In this document: in pieces, positions 22,028-33,802 of the stretch
How the letters are laid out: the number at the start of each line of letters is the position of its first letter
How positions within the stretch are numbered: the first letter of the stretch is position 1
From: Xanthoparmelia taractica
Taxonomy: Eukaryota; Ascomycota; Lecanoromycetes; Lecanorales; Parmeliaceae
NCBI GenBank assembly: GCA_033085395.1
Contig: MU853192.1
Span: 62,001-126,000 of the forward strand
Reading direction: 5' to 3'
DNA: 64,000 nucleotides
Notes under the pieces: model-generated
Databases searched by the model: none
What the model saw: the letters and a program-made list of their open reading frames with translations, nothing else
What the model was told of the DNA's origin: nothing
Made by a program: the position numbers and the translations under genes

Positions 22028-22738
22028 CAATGGGTTGTCCGCCTACGGCTTAATGACGGGCGTTGGGTAACACATCATGTCTCATCAATACAATTTACCA
22101 GTATCTAAGATCTCATTCCTTGTCTGTCATACAGCCTACACAGCAGCCCTTATATAAATTTCGTCTTCGCGATCTGGAAATTCTCCACTCATCCAAGATT
22201 CGCAAACCCCTTCATACCCGCCTACCCCCTTCACCCAATCCACGCATCTACTCCTTTCCCCCCCTCCCCACGTCCTACCCCGCCGTACCGCCGCGTTTCG
22301 CTTCCCTTTACCTCCTTGGTTTAGGGGATATTTGAGTGATGGGGGGAAAGAGCAGAAGAAGGAGGAGGAGGAGATGAAGGAACACAGGGGATTGTGTATA
22401 AAGTATAAATGTAAGGGAATACAAAGTTCAGACGAGCGTGTGAGGCGAGGGGCAAGGATATGGGAAGCAGTTGGGCTGGGTGATGTAGATGTCTCCTTGC
22501 AGAGGCTTTGTTTTCATTTTATGCAGGTAAAAGGAAGAAGTGAATGATTTACAAAGACATTCCAAAGTAGGTCCTTCTGGTTAGGCTACTCGGCATTGCT
22601 GATGGTTGTGGAAACAACTTAATGCTATCCAACTATTACGCCTACCCAATGCCGCTGAAAACGCTACAAATAATCAACAGGAGAGTGAGTAGTCTACAGC
22701 GCAAGCTCCAACGCACGTCTTTTGCCCCAACTGAACTA
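22028..22738. other. Convergent 3' intergenic region
   Basis: This is 711 bp between the TMCO4-like and Mms22 stop codons. The middle is C-rich then purine-rich (agaagaaggaggaggagg). Nothing gene-like is supported. Confidence 0.4.
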
Positions 22739-25700
22739 TCAGAAAAAGAATTCTTCCAGCCCCCACGGCTTCATCTCCCTTCTGACTAGGTTATCATCAT
22801 CTTCATCTCTCAGCGCTGGCATCATTCTGCACATCTTGAGGAATTCTCGGAAAGTAATCAGCAGTTGCGCCTTTTCTTCCTCATACAAGCCAATATCCAC
22901 CACCACCTCCCTCCTCGTTGAGCCCATGATGACATAGTACTGATCATCGTGGCGGACCCAATTCCTGTCCAAAGTGTCCTTCAGCTCTTGCGTTGCGAAC
23001 TTGCGGATGTCGGAGATTGATGTCTCTGTCACTGTCCTCTCAGTGAGGTCGATGTTTGGCACATCAGCGTCATAATCGCCTTGCAGTATAGCAGAAAAGT
23101 ACACAGCAAAGGATTTGAAGAAATTGATAGGGTTGACGGCAAGAGGAGTCGGTCCCGGCAGACGGAGGATATAGTCTAGGACCGGTAGAAGTGCGGAGAT
23201 GGCTGAGTAGCATGCTGAGACAGTGCCCAATATCGTCGCATCTCTTGATCCTGACCCGCTAGAACCATCTATGAATGTCTCTAAAGACTGTCGCATGCAA
23301 TCGAGGAAAGCAGCAATGGTGCTTGCGATGGCGGCGATACTACCCAGGTTGGCGCCATCGAGATCCTCGAGTAGCTCTCCAAAAACGTTTTTCAGAGCTT
23401 GTAGATAGGGCATTGCTAGGACCCATCCACACGCCGTGCTGAAAGCCATTTCAACATATGCAGGAATGATGTTCTTGACGAGGAAAGACCGCAAGGTCAG
23501 TTGTGAGGATACACCGTTCTCGAAAGCATTGGACATTGCCGTGTGCAGCTGACCAACGAGATATGGTTGTTGGCCATCAACAGCAGCTCGCTCGGATACA
23601 GATTGAAGGAAGACCACAAGCTGTTTGGGGGTCCTAGCATCTTGTAGTCGTAGACCGTAGTTTTTCAGCTGACCCACAACATATGTCGGATCTGTGGCTG
23701 GCAGTGGGAAGGCGCCGTTGTCGGTGAAGAAGCGATCTATAGGACATATCGTCGAAGTGTGCTGCTGTAAGAACTCGATAACACGATGCACAAAGTCGAC
23801 ATACATTCCTTTGACGTTGGATCCGTGGCCCAGCTCCTGATAATTACGCTTCATTGTCGCCATCAGGTGCTTGAGGAGATCCCGGAATTCTTGCCGAAGC
23901 TCATTGCCAGTCACAAAGGGGTTGAAAGCGGCGTTTTCCAGTGACACTCGCATGTTTGACAGTACGCTGGAGATCAATGAGAGCCTGCGATCAGAGAAGT
24001 CTGACGCCGAGATTTGATAGCGCCCATTGGCTGCATCCTTCCAAAAGGGCAGATTTTGTAGCAATAAACTCTCCGAATTGGTGTTCAACAAAGCACTCAT
24101 GAGCCGATGTTGGAATTTGAGCAGCGACTCACGCTCGACCAGCGAACAGACCCAGGACATCAAGAAGAACGCTTTGTGGTCATGATAGATCCTGCTGTCC
24201 CTCTCAAGCAAAGTAGCCAGATAGTAGACAGAATATTTCCTAGTCTGCTCTGTGTCTCGCAATGAGCTCCAACTGTCGTTCCCAAAGCTACCAAGGTAAT
24301 CAGACCAGGATTTTTTCTCATTTCGAACGAGTACTTGGGAGGCGATAACCCAAACGTCAACGACCTTCAATAGCAGAGTATCCTCGGGTACAAGATCGGC
24401 CCCAAAGCAATTCCAGAGGAGATGCCTCAACGGGTCTTGGAACATATTCAACTGCGAGGCAGTATCGTCATGTAGTGGTATAGCTAAGGACTCATCATCA
24501 AACGCTGACCAATCTCCATAATCTTGGCTTTCTTCGTTCTCATTGCGAGACCCTAAGGACTTGGTTGCACATACAATCAGAACGTCTAGTGCTTGTATAA
24601 TTGGTTTGTGTGCTTGAGTCCTGCTCGCATCAAAGAGGTCAAAGACTCTGGCCAACGTCGTAGACAGCAAAGCTGAAGCAGCCTTGGGGTTCTGAGCGGC
24701 GTCGATTGCGAGTTTGAGGCACACCAAAGCGTCACCCAGTATAGCTTCGACTTGTCGCTGATTCCTGGTTATGGTCGTCTCAAGCAATTCTTTGGAAATG
24801 ACAAAGTCACCAACAGACTGTGCTGACCTGACTTGGTCCTCGGCTTCTATACGAGCAAGACTGTGCTGTCGAAGAGTTTGCGCTAGAAGATGATTGTGCC
24901 AGTCAGCGAACGGCTCTAAATTACTGATAGGCTCATCGGTCGACAATTGGTATTTGACCAGGTTGAACCAGGCTCGGATGTTTATATGACAGGCCTCTCG
25001 ATGTGAGGTTTCTAGATTGACGAGGTTGCGAATGACGGTTAATCGCGGTCTGCAGCTTGGTGGAGAAGCCCAATATAAGGTACAAAGCAGATCATGGTGA
25101 TTTCGCAACGCGTCCAGATGTTCTTGACGTATGGCTTCTTCCTTTGGGTGGGAGCGCCCATGATTTGGCATCAAGCGCCATACTACGTCGCGAACCTTCT
25201 TCTCGGGGTAAGATTTACTCATATGCCTGAGGCCGCTCCCTATGATTTTTAGCAGGATGTGAAAACCCCTATCTTCGGGCACAAAGGTCAAAGTAGGGTC
25301 CTTGTCTAAGCGCTCCAGAAAGAGCGGCGAGCCTTTACTTTCTTCGCCCTTTAGATGAGCCAGACCGTTACGAGCGAAGTAGTCGAAAAGCATTCCAATT
25401 ATAGGTTCGCATCTTCGCCAACCCCAGCCATTGGTCAAGTGGAGGCAACGCCCGAAGATGGCCCGGCAGTAAGAGTTGAAGCTAGCTGGCTGCCCGTGTG
25501 GATTCCTCAACGAAGCTTCCAACACAGGGTTGACAAGGCGCTTGGCAAGCGTCCAATTGTCAATTGGGACCTTGAATCGACGCCCGGTCTCTACGACTCC
25601 TTGTACGTCCAACTCGAGAAACGGTAGCAAGGTAAAGAGTTGTTTCCAAGCTTGCTCAGCTAAAGTGATATCGTAGACACCATCCAAGGAACCAGTTGGG

Positions 25701-28700
25701 ATACTTTTGAACAAGGTCAGCCAGACGCCCATTTTAAAGTCTGGGTCTTGGCCAATCACATGTTGTGCAACAACAAATGCTTCGATAGAACGGTCCTGTA
25801 TGCGATAATCCGCATTTTGATTTCGGAGCCTTGACAAGCAGGTCTCGAACGGTTCAATCCCCATTCTTAGCGACAGGTCGAGAGTATGACGGACTGCTTT
25901 TTGGACTAATAATCCAACTTCACCCTGCATTGCTGCCGGTATGAGTTCGTGCTTAGATATTTGGAGCAACTGCTTGGCGAGTGATAGGGTGAGGGTGCCG
26001 ATTTGGATATCTTCTTGTAGAACGTTTGCAGGTTGACGGTTGATGTTCTTGTTGACTGCATGACGATCGATAAGCTCAGCTACTGAAGTAGAGAGAAGGC
26101 CTTTGCATCTCAGCACAAATGCAACTCTGTCCACAGGGTCAAGGAAGCTCAAGTGGTTTGAAAAGTATTCAAGAGTGCTACTCTGTAAATGCAAGACTTG
26201 CTCCAATGTCTGAGTATTCGCTGCTTCGAGTCTATGGCCCGTGGTATGCTGTACCGACTGGCTAATTTCCTCGAACACTTCACCCAGCTCGGACGCGACA
26301 GTGTCATTCCATGGACCCCATCTCAGGCTCCTATCCTTGAACTTCAAGAAGGCACACCCCCTTGACCGTTCAAGGTTGGCGGCAGCTGCCTGTTTGAGAA
26401 CTTTAGCAAAAGCACCACTGCCTAGTAGAGTATTTGCACTGAAGCAGGTCCCCGCGGGTAAGGGAGAAACATCAAATGTGTCGCTATATCGGGTCCCAAA
26501 CGGTCCTAGACCGACAATCACGTCCATTTCCTGCGCTTTTATTGAATTCACAGATTCGTTAGCATAATCATCCAACATGATAAGTGCGCTGGGCTCCCTG
26601 GGCCATGTTTCAGGGACAATCACGCGATGTGGCTGTCTCTTCCTCCGCTTGTGAGGAAGAGCCCTTTTGGCGATAGCAGAGACTTCCGTGGCATCCTGGC
26701 CCTGTACCACACGCTCTGCCTGCACAGTAGTAGCATTCATTGGTCGTATACCATCATCCCCAAAAAATCTCCGTACTACAACACCTGGAAGTCCTGAGTC
26801 ATCGTCAAAGTGATTTACTCTGGCCAGATCTTTATGGAAATTAGCCTGCGCATATGCCCGATCTGCGTCTTCCCGAGCAGACTCCAGCAATGCTGGCCTT
26901 GAGTCTTTGATAGCTTGTAGTGAAGAGACTATCTGCCTTCGCTTTTTCGGCTTCTCGAAACCTTGCTGAAGCGATGGTGGCTCTTTCCTTTGGGTGGGAT
27001 CAAGTCCATCTCTATCTCGACGCTCAATGAGATGATCTAGGGAGGTCTGAAGCTTTCGAGGATTTTTAGTACGAACATACGGTCTTACAGAAGTCATTCG
27101 AACAGCCGGTATTTTGGTTAAGCTTCGTTCCTTCTCGGATGCTCTCGATGGCACGGAGCTATTCGCCGACCGCGGATACAAAGGCTGCCGACTCGACACT
27201 TCATTTATCCGGTCGTTAGCCAAAGGTAGAATTGTTCCTTCGCGCCAATTTTCTAGGGTCTCATTGGCATCGCTATTATCATCTCTTGTTGCCAAGCGGA
27301 CGAACTTTCGGGACGGGCTGTGTCTTCCTTTATCCTGGCGTGAGCGTGCTGTGCGGGATGCGACCTTGAGAAATTGGGGTACAGAACCCTGAGGTGACCC
27401 CTTCGTCAATGGTGCGTCAAGTATACTAAGTCTCGGCGGCCGAAAATCTGGTGTCTTCGTATGGCCTTTGTTAGACTGGTTGGACTGAGCATTGATTTTA
27501 CGCTGATGGGTGCCATTGCCAGAGATATTCTTCGAGTTTCCGTAAGCCGTAACCCGAAAAGGTGAGTGGAGGTCTCCGATCTTAGTCTGTCTTTTGCTAC
27601 TTCTCCGAGAATGGAAAGCCCTTGTCGCCGAAGGCAACATAGCATCAATTTGATCGTCTTCTATAGCCTCACCCCATCTTCCTACGGAAAACCCTTCTTC
27701 ACCACTATCATCAAGTATGTGATGCTGGCGTTGATGACTTCGAATCTGTTGCTGTACCTCGTCCGGTTCCGATTCTGGGTTCTCATCATCAGATAGTACC
27801 ACGATCTCATGCCTTAAATTCTTCGTAATAGGACTCTTGCTGCCTGGCGCGGCAACCATCCGCGCTACGCCTCGTTGAGCAGAAAACCTTTCAGGCGATA
27901 CACTCCGAACAGCCTTTTGAGCGTCCGCGGGCTTCTTCCTTTGGGTTTTCAAGTCTAGCTTCAGCCAAGATGCTGGTAGAACTCCCCGTATTTTGCGTTG
28001 CGCGCGTTGGAACTGGTGAGAAGTTTCCTCTTCATATGGACATGTCTCAGCATCCGTCGAGTCATCAGTGTCTGCCGTTCGTCTGATTCGATGAGGATGA
28101 TCATCAGTTCGTTCATCTTCGAACATTTCGAGCAGGTGCCGTCGTCTAGGCTCCGAAGAAGTTATCGGCGTCGGTAGAGCAGCAGGCGAGGGCCTTCGCG
28201 GCATTCGGAAGGCAGGCAAAGCAGGACGGTCAGTCTCTCGAGGGGTCTGGCTACCTGAGTGAGGAGGCGATGGTGGCACATCGAACAGGACATCGTCATC
28301 GGTGAGTGTCGAGCTAGCTATGTTTCCCGGCAGAGACATCTTCCGGCCCACCTCTAAGCCTCGAGGCATTCTGAAGGCCGTCGATTTCGCCTCGGCAGTC
28401 TTGCGCCTCTTGTGGCCATTGCCGACGTATTTGAGAATGGAGCGGCTCAGGAGGGTATTCATATCCGGTAAATCTTCGTCGCCAAAGACAAATACGTCCC
28501 TGGGGGTTTGACCTAGGGGAACTGGTGAGCTCTGGGGATGGATAGGAGATGAAGAGTAGAGTGCTGGCTGTTCCATATCACTGTCCATTAGCTGGTCTTC
28601 TTCGCCATCATATTCGATATTTTGAGAGTCTTCTTCTCGAGCCTTTGCAGCCTCGGCTTCCATTTGCGCAATACGCAGGGGTTTCACTCCTCTTGCTTTG

Positions 28701-29449
28701 AGAGTTTGTCGATATTGCTCGCTTTCGAGTGCATATGGATGGAGCTGGATAGGATTGCGGTGGCGAAGACTGCGGGCTGCTCTCTGAAACCCGTTGGTTT
28801 GGTTGACGACACTATGCTCCGGTTCATTTGTAGAATTGTGTTGAGGCTTTGATCCTAAAGTGCCGTCTGTAGAGCTCTCCCTGTCTTGCCTGTGATCTCC
28901 GCGGGTGGACCTCTGTGTGCCTGGAGTAGATGGCGTTCCATGGTCGGTGTTGAATATCCGGGGTGTTGGTATAGAAGATAGGGAGCTTGGAAACGAATTT
29001 GTGTTTGGTGAGACCGGGCTCAAATGAGGCCTCGCCTCTAGGCCACGGACTCCATTCAGTTTCTCTGTTGCTTTGTAATGATCCCGCTGAAGCTCGTCAA
29101 CATCATCAGGGGTATCGGCTCTGATATTTTCGGTATCGTTTCCATCATACCCCACTGCTGGTGACAGAGTATTTTTTTTCTCATGTTGCACAAACGGGGT
29201 TGCCGTACTGCTGCCTTCCTCTCCTGCCTTCGTAGTCGAAGTTCCTTCTTGCCCGCTTTCACGCAAGCCTCCTCTCCCATCTTGCCTATCGAAAGCCTCA
29301 ACGTCGTGCGGCTCACCAGACTCAACAGCTCCTGTGTCATCAATGTTGACTGCTTCCCTGGACGCCGTGAGACCGATCGAGGTCGGGCTCTGAGAGTCTT
29401 CTTCCTCGTCCGAGTCCTGGACATAGCCACGAGATCTCCATTCTGCCAT
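22739..29449 (-). CDS. mus7: Mms22/Mus7 replication-repair protein
   Basis: An intronless reading frame of 2,236 residues from the ATG at 29,449. The frame stays open 25 codons further upstream, but MAEWRSRGYVQDSDEEED is the characteristic start of fungal Mus7/Mms22 (basic WxxRGxVxDSDEEE), so this ATG is preferred. In yeast, Mms22 is the substrate adaptor of the Rtt101-Mms1 cullin ligase, acting at stalled forks. The N-terminal 850 residues are disordered and rich in Ser, Pro, Asp and basic clusters. From about residue 900 the protein becomes helical and conserved, including a segment starting ALIMLDDYANESVNSIKAQE. The C-terminus ends GLEEFFF. Length fits filamentous-fungal homologues, and no break was found over 6.7 kb. 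Confidence 0.85.
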   Translation of the reverse strand: MAEWRSRGYVQDSDEEEDSQSPTSIGLTASREAVNIDDTGAVESGEPHDVEAFDRQDGRGGLRESGQEGTSTTKAGEEGSSTATPFVQHEKKNTLSPAVGYDGNDTENIRADTPDDVDELQRDHYKATEKLNGVRGLEARPHLSPVSPNTNSFPSSLSSIPTPRIFNTDHGTPSTPGTQRSTRGDHRQDRESSTDGTLGSKPQHNSTNEPEHSVVNQTNGFQRAARSLRHRNPIQLHPYALESEQYRQTLKARGVKPLRIAQMEAEAAKAREEDSQNIEYDGEEDQLMDSDMEQPALYSSSPIHPQSSPVPLGQTPRDVFVFGDEDLPDMNTLLSRSILKYVGNGHKRRKTAEAKSTAFRMPRGLEVGRKMSLPGNIASSTLTDDDVLFDVPPSPPHSGSQTPRETDRPALPAFRMPRRPSPAALPTPITSSEPRRRHLLEMFEDERTDDHPHRIRRTADTDDSTDAETCPYEEETSHQFQRAQRKIRGVLPASWLKLDLKTQRKKPADAQKAVRSVSPERFSAQRGVARMVAAPGSKSPITKNLRHEIVVLSDDENPESEPDEVQQQIRSHQRQHHILDDSGEEGFSVGRWGEAIEDDQIDAMLPSATRAFHSRRSSKRQTKIGDLHSPFRVTAYGNSKNISGNGTHQRKINAQSNQSNKGHTKTPDFRPPRLSILDAPLTKGSPQGSVPQFLKVASRTARSRQDKGRHSPSRKFVRLATRDDNSDANETLENWREGTILPLANDRINEVSSRQPLYPRSANSSVPSRASEKERSLTKIPAVRMTSVRPYVRTKNPRKLQTSLDHLIERRDRDGLDPTQRKEPPSLQQGFEKPKKRRQIVSSLQAIKDSRPALLESAREDADRAYAQANFHKDLARVNHFDDDSGLPGVVVRRFFGDDGIRPMNATTVQAERVVQGQDATEVSAIAKRALPHKRRKRQPHRVIVPETWPREPSALIMLDDYANESVNSIKAQEMDVIVGLGPFGTRYSDTFDVSPLPAGTCFSANTLLGSGAFAKVLKQAAAANLERSRGCAFLKFKDRSLRWGPWNDTVASELGEVFEEISQSVQHTTGHRLEAANTQTLEQVLHLQSSTLEYFSNHLSFLDPVDRVAFVLRCKGLLSTSVAELIDRHAVNKNINRQPANVLQEDIQIGTLTLSLAKQLLQISKHELIPAAMQGEVGLLVQKAVRHTLDLSLRMGIEPFETCLSRLRNQNADYRIQDRSIEAFVVAQHVIGQDPDFKMGVWLTLFKSIPTGSLDGVYDITLAEQAWKQLFTLLPFLELDVQGVVETGRRFKVPIDNWTLAKRLVNPVLEASLRNPHGQPASFNSYCRAIFGRCLHLTNGWGWRRCEPIIGMLFDYFARNGLAHLKGEESKGSPLFLERLDKDPTLTFVPEDRGFHILLKIIGSGLRHMSKSYPEKKVRDVVWRLMPNHGRSHPKEEAIRQEHLDALRNHHDLLCTLYWASPPSCRPRLTVIRNLVNLETSHREACHINIRAWFNLVKYQLSTDEPISNLEPFADWHNHLLAQTLRQHSLARIEAEDQVRSAQSVGDFVISKELLETTITRNQRQVEAILGDALVCLKLAIDAAQNPKAASALLSTTLARVFDLFDASRTQAHKPIIQALDVLIVCATKSLGSRNENEESQDYGDWSAFDDESLAIPLHDDTASQLNMFQDPLRHLLWNCFGADLVPEDTLLLKVVDVWVIASQVLVRNEKKSWSDYLGSFGNDSWSSLRDTEQTRKYSVYYLATLLERDSRIYHDHKAFFLMSWVCSLVERESLLKFQHRLMSALLNTNSESLLLQNLPFWKDAANGRYQISASDFSDRRLSLISSVLSNMRVSLENAAFNPFVTGNELRQEFRDLLKHLMATMKRNYQELGHGSNVKGMYVDFVHRVIEFLQQHTSTICPIDRFFTDNGAFPLPATDPTYVVGQLKNYGLRLQDARTPKQLVVFLQSVSERAAVDGQQPYLVGQLHTAMSNAFENGVSSQLTLRSFLVKNIIPAYVEMAFSTACGWVLAMPYLQALKNVFGELLEDLDGANLGSIAAIASTIAAFLDCMRQSLETFIDGSSGSGSRDATILGTVSACYSAISALLPVLDYILRLPGPTPLAVNPINFFKSFAVYFSAILQGDYDADVPNIDLTERTVTETSISDIRKFATQELKDTLDRNWVRHDDQYYVIMGSTRREVVVDIGLYEEEKAQLLITFREFLKMCRMMPALRDEDDDNLVRREMKPWGLEEFFF

Positions 29450-29809
29450 CTGGAGCCCCGAGCATGGCGTCAAGCGGTCACCTAGTCTTCGTTGTGCAAA
29501 TTCATTAGTGGGAGGTAAGGTCAACGCGCCTGGGAAGACGCGACCTTATCTTATCTTAGCGCCTAATTAGCGCTGCTCGCTACGGCAAATCGGAGGACAC
29601 AGCTACAGCATCACAGCACTTATGGGGAGGTCCGTTAGTTCAACAAACGTGTTTTTATTCCCAGCTGTCGTAGGAAAATGTACATATCAGATAGACATAT
29701 GCATACATGTACATGGTTCTATTTCGTTCCATATCTATCTTCTGACTTTCACATGATACTATATACAATACATCCGTCCAACGTCATATGCACTTTCACA
29801 AAGGAACAA
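29450..29809. other. Upstream of Mms22 / downstream of GMC2
   Basis: This is 360 bp between two minus-strand genes. It carries the Mms22 promoter and the GMC2 3' UTR. A short palindrome-rich stretch (catatgcatacatgtacatg) lies near 29,697-29,716. Confidence 0.4.
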
Positions 29810-32073
29810 TTACAAGAAAGATATAAGCCAGATTGAGGAAACAGCCAACAATGTCACCGCCAGAATACGTGAAGGCAGAACTGAAGTGGCAATGCTTTTT
29901 TGTTGGGCTGAAATCTGGTTGCTGCTGGTCGTCAGGGTCTGCAGACGGGTTTGTTCCTGGGCTACGTCTTGCGCATAGCCCGACATCGAATAGCCTGGCG
30001 GTGGTACATTAGCGCCTAGGATATCGGCCGCGATTTTTTCAGCCAGCGCATAGACTGTAGACTGAGGATGTCCCGGCGGCAGGAATGGAAAAGAGCTGGC
30101 GTCAACAACGCGCAAGTTCTGCGTCCCGTAGACACGCGCCTGGCTGTCTAGCACGGCCATGCTGTCGTTGGAGCTGCCCATCTTGCAGGTCGCGGCGGCG
30201 TGGTAGATGGTCATAAAACTGGCTTGGATATAGGCAAGGATGTCGGCGTCGGAGGTCACGTTGAGGCCGGGGAGGTATTCTATGTCGTCGGCAGTGACGT
30301 TGTTCTCAGCGAGGACGGACCAAATCTCGCGGGAGCGTTTGAAGCTTTGGACAGCGACTTCTTGGTCCGTGGGGTCGGTGAGCCAATTCGGGTTGAGAAT
30401 AGGAGGGTCAGACATGTCGGCGCTCGAGATGGTGACATTACCACGGGAGAGGGGGGATAGAAGACCGGGGTTAATAGTAGCATAATTGTGGCCGTCGCGA
30501 GGATCTTCGGTTTGTCGGTTCGTTTGGTAGCCGAGGTAAGCACTAATTGGAAGCCATTCTAACTCGGGCCAGTCTGAAGGGAAGGTTGCGAGGGCGGCAA
30601 TCGCCGTGCTGGAGAGGTTAGAGCGATATGGTTGGGGGAGAGCTTCCCAGCCGTAGTAGCCGGCTCCGAAGGCGGAAAGGGGTCCTGATCCGTTTGCACG
30701 GAATTGGGCCGCAGATTTTGCCGCTAAGACAGGGTTATTCAGAGAAGCAGAGGCAGTTAGGACATTAACACGGCGATTGGCACCGAAGAGGACATGGTCC
30801 CACATATTCTGACCCACACCAGCCAAATCTTTAAGTACTTGGATACCGTACTGTTGAAGAGTGGCTTGAGGACCGATTCCAGAGACCATAAGAAGTTGTG
30901 GTGATTGAAAGACACCAGCGGAAACTATCACTTCTTTTCGTGCAGTCAAAGTGTAGTTGAGAGGCGGAATACCATATGGACCAGCCGTTGTCACGAGGAC
31001 ACCAGTCGCTGTGGTACTATTAAACAATATTCTGCGAGCGAGAGAGTTTTTATAGATTGTGGGCGCTGTTCCATTCTGTAGTGCAGCTTGTAAGAAGCTC
31101 GATTCGGAAGATGAGCGATACCCGTTTCGGGGATCAATGGTTAGGGTTGAGTAGGCGGAACCATTGAGCACGCCAGCGTTCAAACCGTTTATAACACGCA
31201 TGCCCACTCCAGTAAAGGCTTTTTGTGCCCATGTGCCGAATGCGTCGGCGTAGTTACTGAAGGAGACGTGTAAAGGGCCGCCGGCAGGATCAAAAACACC
31301 GGCTTCTTGGGGAAGAATTGTTGAGTTGTAGAGGGCTGGGTTGTATGGGGTATAATTGCAAGATTTTCGATAGAAGGGCAGGAAATTGTCCCAAGTATAA
31401 CTTTGATCGTCGACCTCGTCTGCCCATTTTTGCAATGATCCTTTCGTGGGTCTACTGTTTGACCATAGACCCTACTCAGCGTTTGTACCTTTACCCACGA
31501 CCATTAATAATGAAGTAAGAGATTGTAGAGACTAACTGGAAAATCATGTAGTTTCTTGAGCTGGAGCCGCCCAATGTCTTGCCACGGGCATAATGTATTT
31601 TGCGATTTGCCGCTCCCTACCGAAAACCCGCGGTCAGCCACGCTCGATGCAGATTTGGAACACCACATGAGGAATTCCACGGCTGATACACTTGAAACAC
31701 GTACAGGCTGCGCAACGGTAGTGAATCCCCAATCCACTAGAGGCTGATAATTCTTGGGGTCGGATCCCGTGTAGAAATTGGCATAGCCAGGAACAGTACT
31801 CCGATTGCCATTATCGACCTCATAAAAACCTCCAGCCTCTATCACAGCGACGCTGATCGCGGGGTCCGAGGCGAGTCTGGTGGCTATCGTTAGGCCAGCA
31901 GTCCCACCACCTACGATAACATAATCGAAAGTGGCATTCGTGCCGGGCGCACCAAAGGCAGTTCCCAAGACATTACCAACGCTCCCATCGACGTATCTCA
32001 GTAGATTGGCAGTTCCAGAGGCTGCCGCTATGCAGAGAGCGAGTGACAGAAGGCGTGCTTGGGGAATATGCAT
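29810..32073 (-). CDS. Secreted GMC oxidoreductase, possible GPI anchor
   Basis: A deduced 697-residue FAD-dependent oxidoreductase in three exons: 32073-31705, 31616-31537 and 31454-29810. The introns (88 and 82 nt) use gtacgt/tag and gttagt/cag. Splicing gives VAQPGAANRKIHYARGKTLG, then GSSSRNYMIFHRPTKGSLQK, a proper GMC signature. The N-terminus MHIPQARLLSLALCIAAASG is a signal peptide. FAD motif: VIVGGGTAGLTIATRLASDP. Both active-site residues are present, the first His in HAAATCKMG and the second in GHPQSTVYALAEK, in contrast to the GMC at 7.6 kb. There are many NxS/T sites. The C-terminus is Ser/Gln-rich followed by a hydrophobic tail (ILAVTLLAVSSIWLISFL), the layout of a GPI-anchor signal. 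An aryl-alcohol or glucose oxidase-like role is possible; substrate unknown. Confidence 0.87.
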
Positions 32074-33802
32074 GGTGAATGTATTATATTGTCGGGCGCC
32101 GACGCGCATGCAATTAGGGAAGGATGTTGACGACGTGAGAAAAGAGCACAGCTTTAAATGAAGAAAAGAACATTAGACAATAATGAGCCAAGACGGATCT
32201 CGGTTGAGACGCAAGAGAAGTTGTAAAGTAAGAGACCCTAGACCCTGGCTACCGCGACGGTCTTGCACCTGTGTTGCGGCAACTGTTGCGGCAGTGTATC
32301 TTGTTGTCAATCTCCACTAGCCAGGCGGTCTCGCTGATTGTTGATTAGCTACCTCTCCTCTCTATGATTATTCAGGGTTCAACGTCAAGATTCAGTAGAT
32401 CTAAGGGCAAGGAGAAGGGTATATACTTAGTCAATTCTATTTACAACCATCCAATATTATTGTGTGCAGCAAGAGCGCCGTTTATCTAAGCCGCATTGCC
32501 ATCTGAAAAGCACGTGGGCAGAGCGAGGCACACGTCGACACGGGATCTGAGGGCAAGCCTGGAGGTTTAGTGCATTGCTAGCGGGCAAAAGCGGCGTTAA
32601 TAGCTGGGCTTTGGTGGCTGTTGGCCCTAAAGGTACAACAGTAGGCTGGTAATGGGCAAAAGTCATCTCTAAGAAGTGTAAATACCGTCGGGAATTTGGC
32701 CACAAAGTAAGGCAAAATTGTAGTCCTGATCTACAACAAGGTACAAGTACTTCAAAATACAAAATACCTTACTGGAACGAGATCCACGTCTGGGCGCCTT
32801 ACCAATTGGACTAAGTTAAGGTAACATACCTTAGCTAAAAAAACACACATGGGAGAAATTGCAGGCTACATGTAGAATTAGGTACACATTACACTTCTAG
32901 TGTAATTTACGGTTATTTACCGTCCACTCAATTTCTTACGAGAATGGCTTAGGGTAAGAAGTCTTTCATGACGCAACTGTTCCATAAGGCTGAGCTGTCT
33001 GCCAACCACCACCGCTGCTATCCATTCAAGCCAACAAGAGAACGCCATCAACACGTCTCTCCCATTCCATGTTACTTCATTGCAGATTGACTGTACTCTG
33101 GAAAGTCGAGCACAATCCCACGGGTCACAACAAGCGACCTTGTTACATCAGGGAGTCCAACGGACAAGAAGGTTTTGAGCATCCAAGGTATATCCTTGAC
33201 AGTATGGGACGCATAAGGTAATTCGTTCCAGGCGAGTTCCCTGTAGCGTTGTATGGGTAATCCCATCCTTTTGCTCACTAGCGGATCATCTTTCGCTTTT
33301 TGGCATACTTGTGAACTCAACTGATGCTCAAAGACTCTATCTAACTCATGAAAATTTCTTTCTTCGACTCAAGTCTATGGTGGCAGTGAGATATCTCCGG
33401 CACACAGGACCAACCGAAACTTATTATAATCCGAATTGTAATTCACCTCAACGCCAACCATGCACTTTTCGTGCGATGCGCCGTGTCGAAGATGTGAAAA
33501 GTCAGTCGAATATGATTCGTTTGCCTAGAAAACCGACCTGCTAGCTGCAAACTTGGACCAGCCACAGACTTACTGATATCTCCCGTTGTCGGTAGTAAGT
33601 CACACTCCCGGTCTGAGTATTAATATTGGGAAATCGATTGCGAAGGCCGTCCACCATCTTCATGGTGCAAACCTTGCACCTTCGAAATCCCAGACAGCGC
33701 CGCGCTACACTATCCGTTTTCCTGCAAGATAGTCCGAGTCGCATGGCATTACTTGCACTATTCGCACTGGGCTCCGGCCCGGTAATCCGGGGAGTCGGGA
33801 GA
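32074..33802. other. AT-rich intergenic region with a possible gene relic
   Basis: The first kilobase is AT-rich with many tacctta/gtaaggt motifs and no gene. On the minus strand, 33,380-33,072 is an open frame of about 100 codons with protein-like composition (KDDPLVSKRMGLPIQRYREL). The frame just upstream is also partly open (VNYNSDYNKFRLVLCAGDIS). I do not recognise it; it may be a hypothetical gene or a relic. Confidence 0.25.
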
